A stretch of DNA of 64,000 nt from Flavihumibacter petaseus NBRC 106054 (GCF_000974785.1 NZ_BBWV01000005.1:62001-126000); one strand, 5' to 3'; shown: positions 18,094 to 26,104, numbered from the stretch's first letter. Made by a program: numbers and translations. The notes: generated from the letters alone by a model not told the origin.

Positions 18094-18633
18094 TTAGAGT
18101 GCATCTTTTATATAGAAAACCCAGTCCCGAATCCAGTTCTGTATGCGAAAAAGGACTCCCATACTACTGTTTGGCACTATTCGCAAAACCAGGTTCTCTT
18201 TTAGCGCAAAGATCATTACCCTCCATTTTTCATTGCCAAACCACAATTGATACCTGTTTCCATCAATTTTAGAGATGACGGCACCTGTCTCTTTGAACAG
18301 AAATACGATTTCAGAAATTAAGGATGGGCCTGCATCGGAAGATTTGATTTCCTCCAAGGGCTTAAGGAGTGTTGAATAGCTATCCGCGAAAAGGGGGTTT
18401 ATTAACAGGTATACCTCTTCGATTTCGGTAACCCCAATAACGATATCTATGATAGAAAACTTTCTATATCCGGTTGAGAATTTGGCTTTGTAAAATGCCA
18501 AACCAGTAAACTTTTGAAGTTCCGGACAGTCCAGTTTCACTATTTCAAACTTCTTTTGGAATGCAAGTTGTCCTTCAATCCGTTCCCCGGTCCATGGAAA
18601 TTTCTCAGATAATATGGAGGCTAATCCAGTCAT
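18094..18633 (-). CDS. hypothetical protein, paralogue of 20040-20564
   Basis: 179 aa, no signal peptide, mixed alpha/beta. It is clearly related to the product at 20040-20564: both share LxEKFPxxxxxxxGQL near the start, CPELQKxTxLxxxKAKFxTGxR in the middle, and NPLFxDxY and ISEIxxLxxETGxxxxKI later. The two copies flank a DUF5131 gene and a lipoprotein gene. Function unknown; two-gene spacing and size resemble immunity-type proteins, which is only a guess. Confidence 0.6.
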   Translation of the reverse strand: MTGLASILSEKFPWTGERIEGQLAFQKKFEIVKLDCPELQKFTGLAFYKAKFSTGYRKFSIIDIVIGVTEIEEVYLLINPLFADSYSTLLKPLEEIKSSDAGPSLISEIVFLFKETGAVISKIDGNRYQLWFGNEKWRVMIFALKENLVLRIVPNSSMGVLFRIQNWIRDWVFYIKDAL

Positions 18634-18650
18634 AAATAACTTAATACCAG

Positions 18651-19358
18651 TTACACAGCAAGCGGCATTTCACCATATGTCCTGCCATTCAGCTCCCGGC
18701 CGGCTGACTTCTTCCTTTTACCACCCCATTGTTTGAAAAAGAATGGTGTATTGGTAAGTTCACATTGCTCCTGGATATCAAGTACCCACTCCGGCTTCAT
18801 TGGACGGGCTTTAGGGCCACTTTCGCCGCCTACTATGACCCAGTCAATATTAGTTAAGTCCAGGCTGGGGAGGGGTCCGATCAGCGGTTCAAGCGAAAGA
18901 AACTTCACCCGGGCATTGGTCTGCGTAAGACAATCAATCCGGCTGATTACCTTTTCGTTTTCTACAGAAACACCCATCCAGATATTATGTGTCCACTTCA
19001 GTTCAGTATGAAGTTCCAATAACCGGTCGGCTCTTTTTGTCAACACCTGGAAAACATGCTGGAGGTTATCATTCATCACCCGAAAAACCTTTTGAACAAA
19101 TTCCAGCGGGATTTCCCTGTGGAAGAGGTCACTCATGGAATTGACAAAAACGGTTTTTGCTTGCTTCCAGGTATAGGGGACTCCTAACGCATCTTCATGA
19201 GTTCTCACCTCAAAATTGTCCTTATACTTCTCAACTCCCATTGCCTGCAGTCGCCTGGACATGATTTCAGCATAACAATATTTGCATCCCGCAGAAATCT
19301 TGTCACAACCGGTTGTCGGATTCCAGGTCATTTCGGTCCATTCTTTTGATTGGGCCAT
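18651..19358 (-). CDS. DUF5131 (phage Gp37/Gp68-type) protein
   Basis: 235 aa. It starts MAQSKEWTEMTWNPTTGC and has C18-x6-C25-x2-C28 in GCDKISAGCKYCYAE, followed by VFVNSMSDLFH, VLTKRADRL, WMGVSVEN, FLSLEPLIGP and VIVGGESGPKARP, the hallmarks of the Gp37/Gp68 (DUF5131) family, which looks like a radical SAM fold with a modified cluster motif. Homologues occur in phages and often beside a three-Cys partner (TcmP); no intact partner is seen here. The reaction is unknown. Its start overlaps the end of the upstream small reading frame by 31 bases. Confidence 0.85.
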   Translation of the reverse strand: MAQSKEWTEMTWNPTTGCDKISAGCKYCYAEIMSRRLQAMGVEKYKDNFEVRTHEDALGVPYTWKQAKTVFVNSMSDLFHREIPLEFVQKVFRVMNDNLQHVFQVLTKRADRLLELHTELKWTHNIWMGVSVENEKVISRIDCLTQTNARVKFLSLEPLIGPLPSLDLTNIDWVIVGGESGPKARPMKPEWVLDIQEQCELTNTPFFFKQWGGKRKKSAGRELNGRTYGEMPLAV

Positions 19359-19543
19359 CTATTATTGTTGATTACGCTTATTAATGTTTTTGCAGATTTT
19401 TCTATCGCTTGATCCTTTTTGTAAGTTATTGGTTCCTCTCCAAACAAGGTGTTTATAATCGTTTCTCCACAGAAGTATTTTAAAGTTTCGTCTTTTCTCA
19501 TTCCCAGGAATAGCTCCAATTCTATTACCCACGCTTCGGACAT
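19328..19543 (-). CDS. small hypothetical protein upstream of DUF5131 gene
   Basis: 71 aa from the ATG at 19543 (83 aa if the ATG at 19579 is used). It begins MSEAWVIELELFLGMRKDE and ends NNNRWPNQKNGPK. Composition is protein-like and it overlaps the DUF5131 start by 31 bases in another frame, so translational coupling is possible. It could also be the 3' remnant of a lost partner gene. Not recognised. Confidence 0.4.
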   Translation of the reverse strand: MSEAWVIELELFLGMRKDETLKYFCGETIINTLFGEEPITYKKDQAIEKSAKTLISVINNNRWPNQKNGPK

Positions 19544-19696
19544 CCCGGAGCCCTTAATGTACAGCCGTATTATACGCATTCAGGCAGACACCAGGATTAG
19601 GGCATCCACGGGATGTTTATGTAATAAAATGGCGGTATTCACTTGCAGGATCTTCCCTTTTACTCCGAACAACTTTAAACATCGTGCTTAATCAGA

Positions 19697-20008
19697 CTAT
19701 CGGAGTTTTCCAATTTCCATATCCAGTGAATCATATACCCAGTCAAGGTCCCGAAAAATCCGGTCCAGGGAAGTAGCCCTCGATCTAGCAGAATCCAGCC
19801 GTAATTGGGACTGAGGATCCCGAATATTTTTAATCGAATCTTTCACGAGGCTATCCAGCCTGCTTTTTGCAGCATCCAAACGTGATTCGACCTGTAGTCT
19901 CAGTTCCTTGACATCTTGCAGATCATCGCTAAGCTCATCAATTTGGTCCTGGTTTGAACTGCAAGCTGAAATAATCATTAGAATCAGGAATAGTGGCAGG
20001 AGACGCAT
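19697..20008 (-). CDS. small coiled-coil lipoprotein
   Basis: 103 aa. The N-terminus MRLLPLFLILMIISAC is a type II signal peptide with lipobox ISAC, so lipidation is expected at Cys16. The remainder (about 25-100) is charged, rich in Leu, Asp, Arg and Ser, and predicted to form a long coiled coil (DELSDDLQDVKELRLQ). It may be anchored in the outer or inner membrane with a rod into the periplasm. Function unknown. Confidence 0.7.
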   Translation of the reverse strand: MRLLPLFLILMIISACSSNQDQIDELSDDLQDVKELRLQVESRLDAAKSRLDSLVKDSIKNIRDPQSQLRLDSARSRATSLDRIFRDLDWVYDSLDMEIGKLR

Positions 20009-20039
20009 TGCGAATTAATTAGATTACTGGTAATAGTCC

Positions 20040-20564
20040 TCACGACAGCATTTCTGCTATTCTTCCCCGCCGTTTTTCCATAACTCCTGATAAGCCATGG
20101 AACGATCGGGTGTAGATTTTAAGCGTGCCGTTGATTTCAAAGTCTAACACGCCCCACTGGATTTCGCCAACACCCACATGATATTTTGTCCTGCTGATTT
20201 TCCACATGGCTGTACCGGTCTCCCGGATCAGGTAGAGGATCTCTGAAAGAACGGCATCGTCTACACCGGCAGCGTCAATTTTTGCAAACTCCCCAATGAG
20301 GGTACAATACCAATCGGAAAAAAGCGGGTTTGTCAATATAAATACCTGGCTGTCTTCGCTAACCCCAACTATAGCGGGAATGAAAGGCGCATTCCTAAAG
20401 CCGGTAAAAAATTTGGCTTTTAAGTATGAAAGTTGGGTCAGTTTCTGAAGTTCCGGACACTCGTCACTAATATCATCATAACTACCTAGGAAAACAAGTT
20501 GCCCTTTTACCGGTACTTCCGGCTCCGGGAATTTTTCTGTCAGAAGAATTTCAAAATCTTTCAT
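20040..20564 (-). CDS. hypothetical protein, paralogue of 18094-18633
   Basis: 174 aa from the ATG at 20564. This start is chosen over the one at 20633 because MKDFEILLTEKFP aligns with the MTGLASILSEKFP start of the paralogue. Shared blocks are listed under that gene. Divergence is high enough that the duplication is old or the copies were acquired separately. Function unknown. Confidence 0.6.
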   Translation of the reverse strand: MKDFEILLTEKFPEPEVPVKGQLVFLGSYDDISDECPELQKLTQLSYLKAKFFTGFRNAPFIPAIVGVSEDSQVFILTNPLFSDWYCTLIGEFAKIDAAGVDDAVLSEILYLIRETGTAMWKISRTKYHVGVGEIQWGVLDFEINGTLKIYTRSFHGLSGVMEKRRGRIAEMLS

Positions 20565-20663
20565 AACGTAGTTAAGGTGACAATAGGGTTGATTGATGTC
20601 CATTGGAAAAATATGCATTTTTGCTTTTTCCACCTACTGTTTTCGTACGCTTCCGGCAGAAGG

Positions 20664-20700
20664 TATTTCTACCGATTGCCGTATCCGTATATATACGGAT
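20664..20700 (+). promoter_or_regulatory. composite element: TTTCTACCGA plus 18-bp palindrome (copy 1)
   Basis: TATTTCTACCGA (20664-20675), a 7-base gap, then the perfect palindrome ATCCGTATATATACGGAT (20683-20700). The same arrangement with the same gap occurs at 22453-22489. This copy ends 120 bases before the ATG at 20820. Confidence 0.6.
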
Positions 20701-20819
20701 TGGAAACGGTCCAGGCGACTGACGGCCGAAATGTCACCAACGTTTTCTACATTGTAGTAACAAACCCCGAACAGAACCTATAACCATGCGGCCTTCCAGG
20801 GCATTTCAACTATCCAAAA

Positions 20820-21305
20820 ATGCAAGAACAAGAATTTAAGGCCCTGCTGGCTTTGGCGACAGACGAATCCAGGCGATTTGCGACTGAATACATAAAAAAC
20901 GACCTGCCGGCAAGAAACGTTTATTGTATCATATTGAGCCTTTCAAATGATAATCCTTCGTTGACCCAGTTTGACCTGTATCTCGAGGATGCCGGGAAAA
21001 TAGTAAAATATGCCAATGCGGACACTGTCGTTAAAACCCTGCTTCGCAAAGGAAAAGTTCCGGTATGGATCGACATTTCTGTTTCAGCTGTACGAAACCG
21101 AAAGACAGTTATCAGTTTGTTGTGTTCCGGCAGATGCTCTGACGACCCAAAAGAATTTTATTATCAGCAGGGAGGCACCGGTCCTTTCGGCATCAAAAGC
21201 CCCGCCTTTCCATTGGATTACAAGGAAGGCCAAAAATTCTGGCTACCGGAAAAGGACCGTTTTTTGACTCTAAATTGGGCTAAAATTTTCGGGAAAATCA
21301 ATTGA
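20820..21305 (+). CDS. hypothetical protein (161 aa), possibly immunity-type
   Basis: No signal peptide or membrane segment. Starts MQEQEFKALLALATDESRRF and contains VPVWIDISVSAVRNRKTVISLLCSGRCSDDP followed by a Gly-rich GGTGPFGIKSPAFPLD stretch. Not recognised. It is 10 bases upstream of the SUKH-domain gene in the same direction, which suggests a bicistronic unit, and is preceded by the composite palindromic element. Size and partner suggest an immunity protein of a contact-dependent or secreted toxin, by context only. Confidence 0.55.
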   Translation: MQEQEFKALLALATDESRRFATEYIKNDLPARNVYCIILSLSNDNPSLTQFDLYLEDAGKIVKYANADTVVKTLLRKGKVPVWIDISVSAVRNRKTVISLLCSGRCSDDPKEFYYQQGGTGPFGIKSPAFPLDYKEGQKFWLPEKDRFLTLNWAKIFGKIN

Positions 21306-21315
21306 TCAAGCCGAA

Positions 21316-21783
21316 ATGCAAATAACAATTATTGAAATATTGCCGCAGATTGGCAAAAAGGGAAAGCCGCTGTCGGACGGAGAACTCGTGTCTTTTGAAA
21401 AAAGTAGCGGAGTTTGTATTCCGGAAGATTTGAAGGAGTATTTCAATTATCTGGGCCAAAGCCAGATGACTTATAACGACGAATTGTATCAATTCAGAAC
21501 ATTAAAGAATTTTGAAACCGTCAATAAAAACCTGGTGAATTTTAGAGGTTTGCCGGACTTTGGGAACTTGTTCTATACGCTGCCATCGTATAAAAATTGC
21601 TTTGTGATAGCGGATTACATGTTCCACATGTTTGCCTATCTGATTCGTTTATATCCGGAGCCAACGGATCACAACGAAATCTATATAGTTTGCGGAGACA
21701 GGCATCAAATAATTGCTAACTCCTTTACAGAGTTCTTGAGATTATACGATATCAATTCAGTTACGATGATGTTTAGCGAATAG
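21316..21783 (+). CDS. SMI1/KNR4 (SUKH) family protein
   Basis: 155 aa. The pattern LSDGELVSFEKSSGVCIPEDLKEYFNYLGQ is the start of a SUKH domain (helix, IPEDLKxYF), followed by a beta-rich middle and NSFTEFLRLY near the end. SUKH proteins often act as immunity proteins neutralising polymorphic nuclease toxins, but orphan copies are frequent; no toxin is visible here. It forms a unit with the 161-aa gene just upstream. Confidence 0.7.
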   Translation: MQITIIEILPQIGKKGKPLSDGELVSFEKSSGVCIPEDLKEYFNYLGQSQMTYNDELYQFRTLKNFETVNKNLVNFRGLPDFGNLFYTLPSYKNCFVIADYMFHMFAYLIRLYPEPTDHNEIYIVCGDRHQIIANSFTEFLRLYDINSVTMMFSE

Positions 21784-21829
21784 CCAACGCTGTAATCTGT
21801 AGTCGAAGATTGTACTATTGTTGTAAATT

Positions 21830-22267
21830 TTACCACAAATTAGACCTGTAAAATCTGTTCCGTTCAGCTTCATAGTTGGGCTTAATATCTTCAGGAATCA
21901 ATTCCCAGATGTGATCGGGGATACCTTGCCTGCCTTTCTCTGACAGTTTTTGTTCTTTGCTCCAGGTGGTGATGTAATCCCAATAAACCAAGAAGAAGCC
22001 GCCCTCATGCACAAACTTCATCCAACCTTCACCTACCAGGCTGTCGTTTTCATCAAACACAGCGATACCAGAAAAGTTCTCTACTGTTGACTGCAGGAAT
22101 TTGGTGTCATGACCTTCAATACAACTTTCTGACCAGTCAAACTTCAGGTTAAGCTTATCTACATAGAACTTCAAATCCGCAGACAGATGTCGCTCAACCA
22201 GCTTCCTCAACTCTGGGCTCATACAACTGGATAGTCCGAAGCCATTGTAATTGGGTGGCTGTAACAT
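21830..22267 (-). CDS. hypothetical protein (145 aa)
   Basis: Soluble, Trp- and Glu-rich, without signal peptide. Contains GIAVFDENDSLVGEGWMKFVHEGG, then FFLVYWDYITTW and a helical C-terminus DHIWELIPEDIKPNYEAERNR. A later Met (22222, MSPELRK) could be the true start. Not recognised; composition and neighbours again suggest an immunity-type protein. It is convergent with the SUKH gene. Confidence 0.5.
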   Translation of the reverse strand: MLQPPNYNGFGLSSCMSPELRKLVERHLSADLKFYVDKLNLKFDWSESCIEGHDTKFLQSTVENFSGIAVFDENDSLVGEGWMKFVHEGGFFLVYWDYITTWSKEQKLSEKGRQGIPDHIWELIPEDIKPNYEAERNRFYRSNLW

Positions 22268-22333
22268 ATTTAAAAGGCTGAAATTCTAAGTTACGCGTTT
22301 GACCTTTTGAAAATCACAAACTTTTTTTGTATT

Positions 22334-22420
22334 CTAATTCACCTTCATCAGAACTCCCAAAATGATAGCAATGCCATAGGCTAACAGAAATGCAATAACG
22401 CTAACTCCCGACAAAACCAT
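22334..22420 (-). CDS. tiny membrane peptide (28 aa)
   Basis: MVLSGVSVIAFLLAYGIAIILGVLMKVN is a single hydrophobic helix with a Lys near the end, in size like KdpF- or CydX-type peptides, although no partner is nearby. GAGG lies 4 bases before the ATG. Only size, helix and ribosome-binding site support it. Confidence 0.35.
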   Translation of the reverse strand: MVLSGVSVIAFLLAYGIAIILGVLMKVN

Positions 22421-22452
22421 TTTTCCTCAACGGGAGCTCGGAAGGAAAGGGG

Positions 22453-22489
22453 AATTTCTACCGACCCCCCATTCCGTATTTATACGGAA
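22453..22489 (+). promoter_or_regulatory. composite element: TTTCTACCGA plus 18-bp palindrome (copy 2)
   Basis: AATTTCTACCGA (22453-22464), a 7-base gap, then the perfect palindrome TTCCGTATTTATACGGAA (22472-22489), 116 bases before the AraC-type gene. Downstream, 22521-22540 reads AAACCGGCAGAAACGGGAAC, a degenerate form of the 21-bp repeat found at 26549 and 27503. Confidence 0.6.
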
Positions 22490-22604
22490 CGGATAGCTAT
22501 ATACGAATCGTTTTTCAAACAAACCGGCAGAAACGGGAACATTTTCCTTTTGGCAAAATTTAGGTGAAAACACTTGCCGGACTGCCTTTTGCTTTTTAGT
22601 TTAA

Positions 22605-23543
22605 ATGCGTTCTAACGTGTTTATACAGATTTCGCATACACGCATTGGCAAGCTGGATCTACATGCTGTTTATGAAAAAGATCAGCCAGAAGGGCCGCTC
22701 ACGCTGCTCGGCTATTACCTTGCACGCCAGTTTCACGGCAGCATCAGGGCCGCTGTATTTGATGCCCGGGATACGCCACTATTCCTGTTTGATTTTAACC
22801 TGAAACCAGAAGTTGAACTGGCCGTCGCCCATGGGGAAGGGGTGAAAAAATTACTCCTGGTGACACATGGTTCCCTGCTCCTGGTGCCCAGGGAGGGGGA
22901 AAAGCTTTTCCTCCAGAAGAATACAATGGCTGTTTTCTGTGGTAGCGACTATAGCGTCGAACTTGCTGAATCCACAAGGGTTCAATATTGCGTTTTAGAT
23001 ATCGCGCCGTTCGAACAACGGCTGGCAATCAGCGACCTCACGGGTGGTCGCTATGTGGCCAGTCTTCCCGTACAAGTGCAACTGGGAGAGATCATGAATC
23101 CCCCTGCTCTAGTCGATCAGCCGGAGCGCTGGCTCTCCAACCGGATCTCCCAGTTGTTACTGGCTTTGGATGAAAGCATTGCGGTCGACAGGACGCAGGC
23201 CGGTCAGAAAAGCAACAAGCGCGATTATGCAGTTGCGGCTGCGTTGCTGATCCGTACCAACCCTGATAAAAAGTTTTCTACAGTTCAATTGGCCAAAGCG
23301 GTTAATCTTAATGAATGCGCCCTGAAAAAGGCCTTCAAAAAGGAACACAATACCAGTATCGCCTCCATCCAACGGAAACAGCGGGTAGAAATGACGAAGG
23401 ACATGATGTTGCAAACGGACAAAACGCTCCTGGCCATCGCCATGGAATGTGGCTTTGGCTCGGAAAGGACCTTCCGCGATAACTTTTTTCAATTCACCGG
23501 TTATTCCCCCAAATTCTGGAGGAAAAAAAATAAAGTAGTATGA
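22605..23543 (+). CDS. AraC-family transcriptional regulator
   Basis: 312 aa. The C-terminal half (about 205-308) is an AraC double helix-turn-helix: FSTVQLAKAVNLNECALKKAFKKEHNTSI and LLAIAMECGFGSERTFRDNFFQFTGYSPKFWRKK. The N-terminal 200 residues are beta-rich and match no ligand domain I can name; VPREGEKLFLQKNTMAVFCG may be cupin-like. It overlaps the FecR-like gene by 4 bases (ATGA), so both are translated together. The composite palindrome upstream may be its own operator. Confidence 0.85.
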   Translation: MRSNVFIQISHTRIGKLDLHAVYEKDQPEGPLTLLGYYLARQFHGSIRAAVFDARDTPLFLFDFNLKPEVELAVAHGEGVKKLLLVTHGSLLLVPREGEKLFLQKNTMAVFCGSDYSVELAESTRVQYCVLDIAPFEQRLAISDLTGGRYVASLPVQVQLGEIMNPPALVDQPERWLSNRISQLLLALDESIAVDRTQAGQKSNKRDYAVAAALLIRTNPDKKFSTVQLAKAVNLNECALKKAFKKEHNTSIASIQRKQRVEMTKDMMLQTDKTLLAIAMECGFGSERTFRDNFFQFTGYSPKFWRKKNKVV

Positions 23544-24211
23544 ATACGCTAAAAGCACAGATTGAAGCCGTAGCCGTGTTTGCGGATCTTCATCCCAGGG
23601 CGGCACTTCTGCTGCAGAATTTTTTCCTGGAGCTGACCACGGAAGCAGAAGAGGAGGAATTGTCCGCCTGGACACATGAGAATGTTGCCAATGAGAAACT
23701 ATTTGACCTGTTTGTGGAGCTCAACGCAGAAGGGCCGGGCGCTATAACGCCGCATTTGCTGGCGAAACTGAAAAAGAAAGCACCGCTGCCAAAGAAGCGG
23801 CGGCGCATCCGCAAGATCATCCTCTGGACATTAGGATCGATGCTCGCATTGCTTATTGCCGATTTCTTTATTCCTATTCATCCTTTGACCTGGCTGGTAA
23901 GAGGGAAGAAACCGCCGGAAGGGAACGACCAGACAGCAGTAGTATGGGCAGAAAAGGAAACAAAGATCTTCTGGCTATCCGACAGCACCCGGGTGGAACT
24001 GTATCCGAATTCAACGCTGACCTATCGGGATCCATTTTTCTGGAAACGTACGGTAGTGCTGAAAGGAAGCGCGAGATTCCACATCAGGTATGATGTCATG
24101 GGGAACCTGTTTGTAGATGCCGGGCTGGTGAAGACAGAAAGCGGCCCGGGTAACCTGCTGGTCATCACGGACAGCACAGGCAAAGTGAGTGTGTCAAAAC
24201 CTGGAAATTAA
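23540..24211 (+). CDS. FecR-like membrane protein (anti-sigma-like) without a sigma partner
   Basis: 223 aa. The N-terminal part (about 1-60) has the FecR/anti-sigma style helical domain (NFFLELTTEAEEEELSAWTHEN). A basic stretch KKRRRIRK precedes one membrane helix (about 94-112). The periplasmic part has the FecR core: IFWLSDSTRVELYPNSTLTYRDP, then RTVVLKGSARFHI. It lacks the C-terminal secretin/TonB-dependent receptor-facing domain of full FecR (about 320 aa). Normally FecR is coupled to an ECF sigma factor; here the coupled gene is AraC-type, which is unusual. Confidence 0.75.
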   Translation: MNTLKAQIEAVAVFADLHPRAALLLQNFFLELTTEAEEEELSAWTHENVANEKLFDLFVELNAEGPGAITPHLLAKLKKKAPLPKKRRRIRKIILWTLGSMLALLIADFFIPIHPLTWLVRGKKPPEGNDQTAVVWAEKETKIFWLSDSTRVELYPNSTLTYRDPFFWKRTVVLKGSARFHIRYDVMGNLFVDAGLVKTESGPGNLLVITDSTGKVSVSKPGN

Positions 24212-24239
24212 CGCATCATCCTTATTAAACCTTAGCAAT

Positions 24240-24590
24240 ATGGACAATCTTAACCTGTTGTTGCCCGGCCCCACTGGCCATGACTTCGTACCGGTATCGG
24301 CTGTACAATACATTCAGTCAAACAAAAAACAATGCCTGGTCGTCACCACTTCCGGCGAATATACCGTCTACAAAAGTATGCGCCTGATTGCAAGCCAGTT
24401 GCCGGAAGATCAGTTCGTTCGCATTCATAAGCGGTATATCGTTTCCCTCCGGCATGTCATTACCTTGGGAAAGGCTGGTTTGTTTATTTGCGGCAAAAAC
24501 CTGCCTTTATCAAGGTGGGGCCGAAGCGAGCTGAAGCGCCTTTCTATCACTTTTAGAAAGTCCCGGGATATTGTAAGTCCTGGTCAATAA
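24240..24590 (+). CDS. single-domain LytTR DNA-binding protein 1
   Basis: 117 aa consisting only of a LytTR domain, with no receiver or membrane part. The hallmark QFVRIHKRYIVSLRHV is at about 65-80, and the final strand is LFICGKNLPLSRWGRSELKRL. The ATG at 24240 is chosen because the upstream part overlaps the FecR-like gene and lacks domain similarity. LytTR domains bind pairs of short direct repeats with about 21-bp period. It is the first of four such genes within 4 kb. Confidence 0.85.
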   Translation: MDNLNLLLPGPTGHDFVPVSAVQYIQSNKKQCLVVTTSGEYTVYKSMRLIASQLPEDQFVRIHKRYIVSLRHVITLGKAGLFICGKNLPLSRWGRSELKRLSITFRKSRDIVSPGQ

Positions 24591-24598
24591 ACGAAAAG

Positions 24599-25264
24599 AT
24601 GTACAATGTAACCGTGATCTGTACAAGGCATCAACCTATCGGGTATGTTAGTGCCTTTGGCTTGTGCAAGATTCTGAATATGATCGGTCCGGAGGTAATC
24701 TTTGAAGAAAAACCTCCTTCATATTATGACGCCTATTATATCGACAAATCGTCCACGAATCTTGAGTCGGAGGCAATCCTATTATTTAAGAAAGATCACC
24801 AGGTGGAACAGGTATTGGTTGAACCGGAAGGAGTGCCGCCAAAATGGTTCTTCGACGAGATCGTAAATCTCAATAAACGTATTGAGGCTATTCCTGGCGA
24901 AATTGGAGAACGCTTTAAAGAGGTCCTTGATGCAATGAAAGATTATGCGGTATGTGGGGGATTCAAATATCTGAATAGCGATAACGCTGAATATGTTTAT
25001 GACTTGCAGGAGAAATTGATTGATGCAGGCTTGAAAGAATTGAAAGAACCGACTTATTCTGAATTATTCCAGCTTTGGAAAGACATTCATAAAAGAAGGG
25101 AAAATGAGATGTTAAAGAATATTTACGAGTATAGTAGGACACATCAGTACACCAATGCCGTTTTCCTGGTTGGTGCGGCTCACCGTAAAGCAATCAGGGA
25201 AAAGGTCTTGTGCCTTGCTGAAACTGAAACCCCTGCATTGAATTGGACGTTTTATAGCGAGTAA
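24599..25264 (+). CDS. TraB/Tiki-superfamily-like protein
   Basis: 221 aa, no signal peptide. VICTRHQPIGYVSAFGLCKILNMIGPEVIFEE resembles the N-terminal His and Glu motifs of the Tiki/TraB/EreA/ChaN superfamily, and RRENEMLKNIYEY plus NAVFLVGAAHRKAI match its later Arg/Glu and His motifs. Members are thought to be metal-dependent hydrolases, some proteolytic. It begins 8 bases after the LytTR gene, so it belongs to the AraC-FecR-LytTR unit. The assignment rests on pattern only. Confidence 0.5.
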   Translation: MYNVTVICTRHQPIGYVSAFGLCKILNMIGPEVIFEEKPPSYYDAYYIDKSSTNLESEAILLFKKDHQVEQVLVEPEGVPPKWFFDEIVNLNKRIEAIPGEIGERFKEVLDAMKDYAVCGGFKYLNSDNAEYVYDLQEKLIDAGLKELKEPTYSELFQLWKDIHKRRENEMLKNIYEYSRTHQYTNAVFLVGAAHRKAIREKVLCLAETETPALNWTFYSE

Positions 25265-25299
25265 GCTCAACCTATTGCAATAATAATAGAGATGTAGTA

Positions 25300-25336
25300 A
25301 AAAGGCTGCACCCTTGCGGGCGCAGCCTTTACTTTT
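25300..25336. terminator. bidirectional intrinsic terminator
   Basis: AAAGGCTGC pairs with GCAGCCTTT across ACCCTTGCGGGC, with A and T tracts on both sides. It lies between the converging genes ending at 25264 and 25342 and can serve both. Confidence 0.85.
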
Positions 25337-25341
25337 TGGCA

Positions 25342-25902
25342 TTAGAGGATAATCTCCAATGTCGTTTCGTTGCCGGGTACATCAGTGGCGGTGGCCCTGA
25401 TGGTAGTGCCGGGAACTGCAGCGTTGGGCAGGGTGGCGGTGTAGGTCCAGTTGATGCCATTCGGCTGTACTACGGCAAACCCGTTTTCCAGCAGGTTGCC
25501 GCCGGCAGCAAGGATCTCCACGAAAACTTTGTCCACACGGAAATCGTCTTCAGCCCTCACGACAATCTTGTCACCGGCAGCGCCGGTATACTCACGGGCC
25601 GTGATGGTTTTCACCACGGGCGGATTGACGAAATCCTGCAGCGCCCTGCTGTAGAGGTTCTGTCTGGGTTTACGCGCCTTCCTGTAGGCTTCCGCCATAA
25701 GCGGATCCTGCAGGATGTTTTTGGCATAGGTGGCGCCGGTGGTGAAGTTTTCCATGATCACTTCCTGGGCGGCTGTTGCAGGGGTGCTCCGCTGGCCGGG
25801 CGCTTTTGCAACGATTACTTTTTCTTCCCAGTCGCGGAATACCAGTTCTTTACCGATCATTCCGGAAATGGTGCCTGTTATCAGGCCTTTTGATTTTGCC
25901 AT
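25342..25902 (-). CDS. Ig-like domain protein with DUF6266-like start, paralogue of 28149-28637
   Basis: 186 aa from the ATG at 25902; the upstream extension lacks domain character. The N-terminus MAKSKGLITGTISGMIGKELVFRDWEEK recalls the DUF6266 type (G-x-sG-x-iG-x-vvf). The C-terminal 80 residues look like a small Ig-like sandwich: AGDKIVVRAEDDFRVDKV, INWTYTATLP and ATDVPGNET. The same C-terminal pattern occurs in the product at 28149. No signal peptide. Possibly a structural protein from a phage-like element; function unknown. Confidence 0.6.
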   Translation of the reverse strand: MAKSKGLITGTISGMIGKELVFRDWEEKVIVAKAPGQRSTPATAAQEVIMENFTTGATYAKNILQDPLMAEAYRKARKPRQNLYSRALQDFVNPPVVKTITAREYTGAAGDKIVVRAEDDFRVDKVFVEILAAGGNLLENGFAVVQPNGINWTYTATLPNAAVPGTTIRATATDVPGNETTLEIIL

Positions 25903-26068
25903 AAGGCATTGGATTAAAATGATAAAATGATGATGCCGTTTGGATTCTTCCCACCGGAAACAAACGGGGTCATGTTCCCGTTTGCATACATGACACCAGC
26001 CGGTCAAATCCAGACTCAAAACTAGATTTCACTTTCATTCCTTTTCCAAAAATGTAGCGAATGCTATT

Positions 26069-26104
26069 GTTATGCCATTTACACCCATCGTTATGCCGTT
26101 TACA
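26069..26104. promoter_or_regulatory. direct repeat with 21-bp period in divergent spacer
   Basis: GTTATGCCATTTACA (26069-26083) and GTTATGCCGTTTACA (26090-26104), 14 of 15 identical and exactly 21 bp apart. It lies between the divergent genes starting at 25902 and 26195, as expected for a LytTR- or AraC-type site. Confidence 0.55.

Noticed and set aside
18128-18145. CGAATCCAGT shared with the tRNA-Pro T arm, considered as an attachment-site copy.
   Set aside because: Only 10 bases match, inside the coding end of the gene at 18094; too short for an att duplication.
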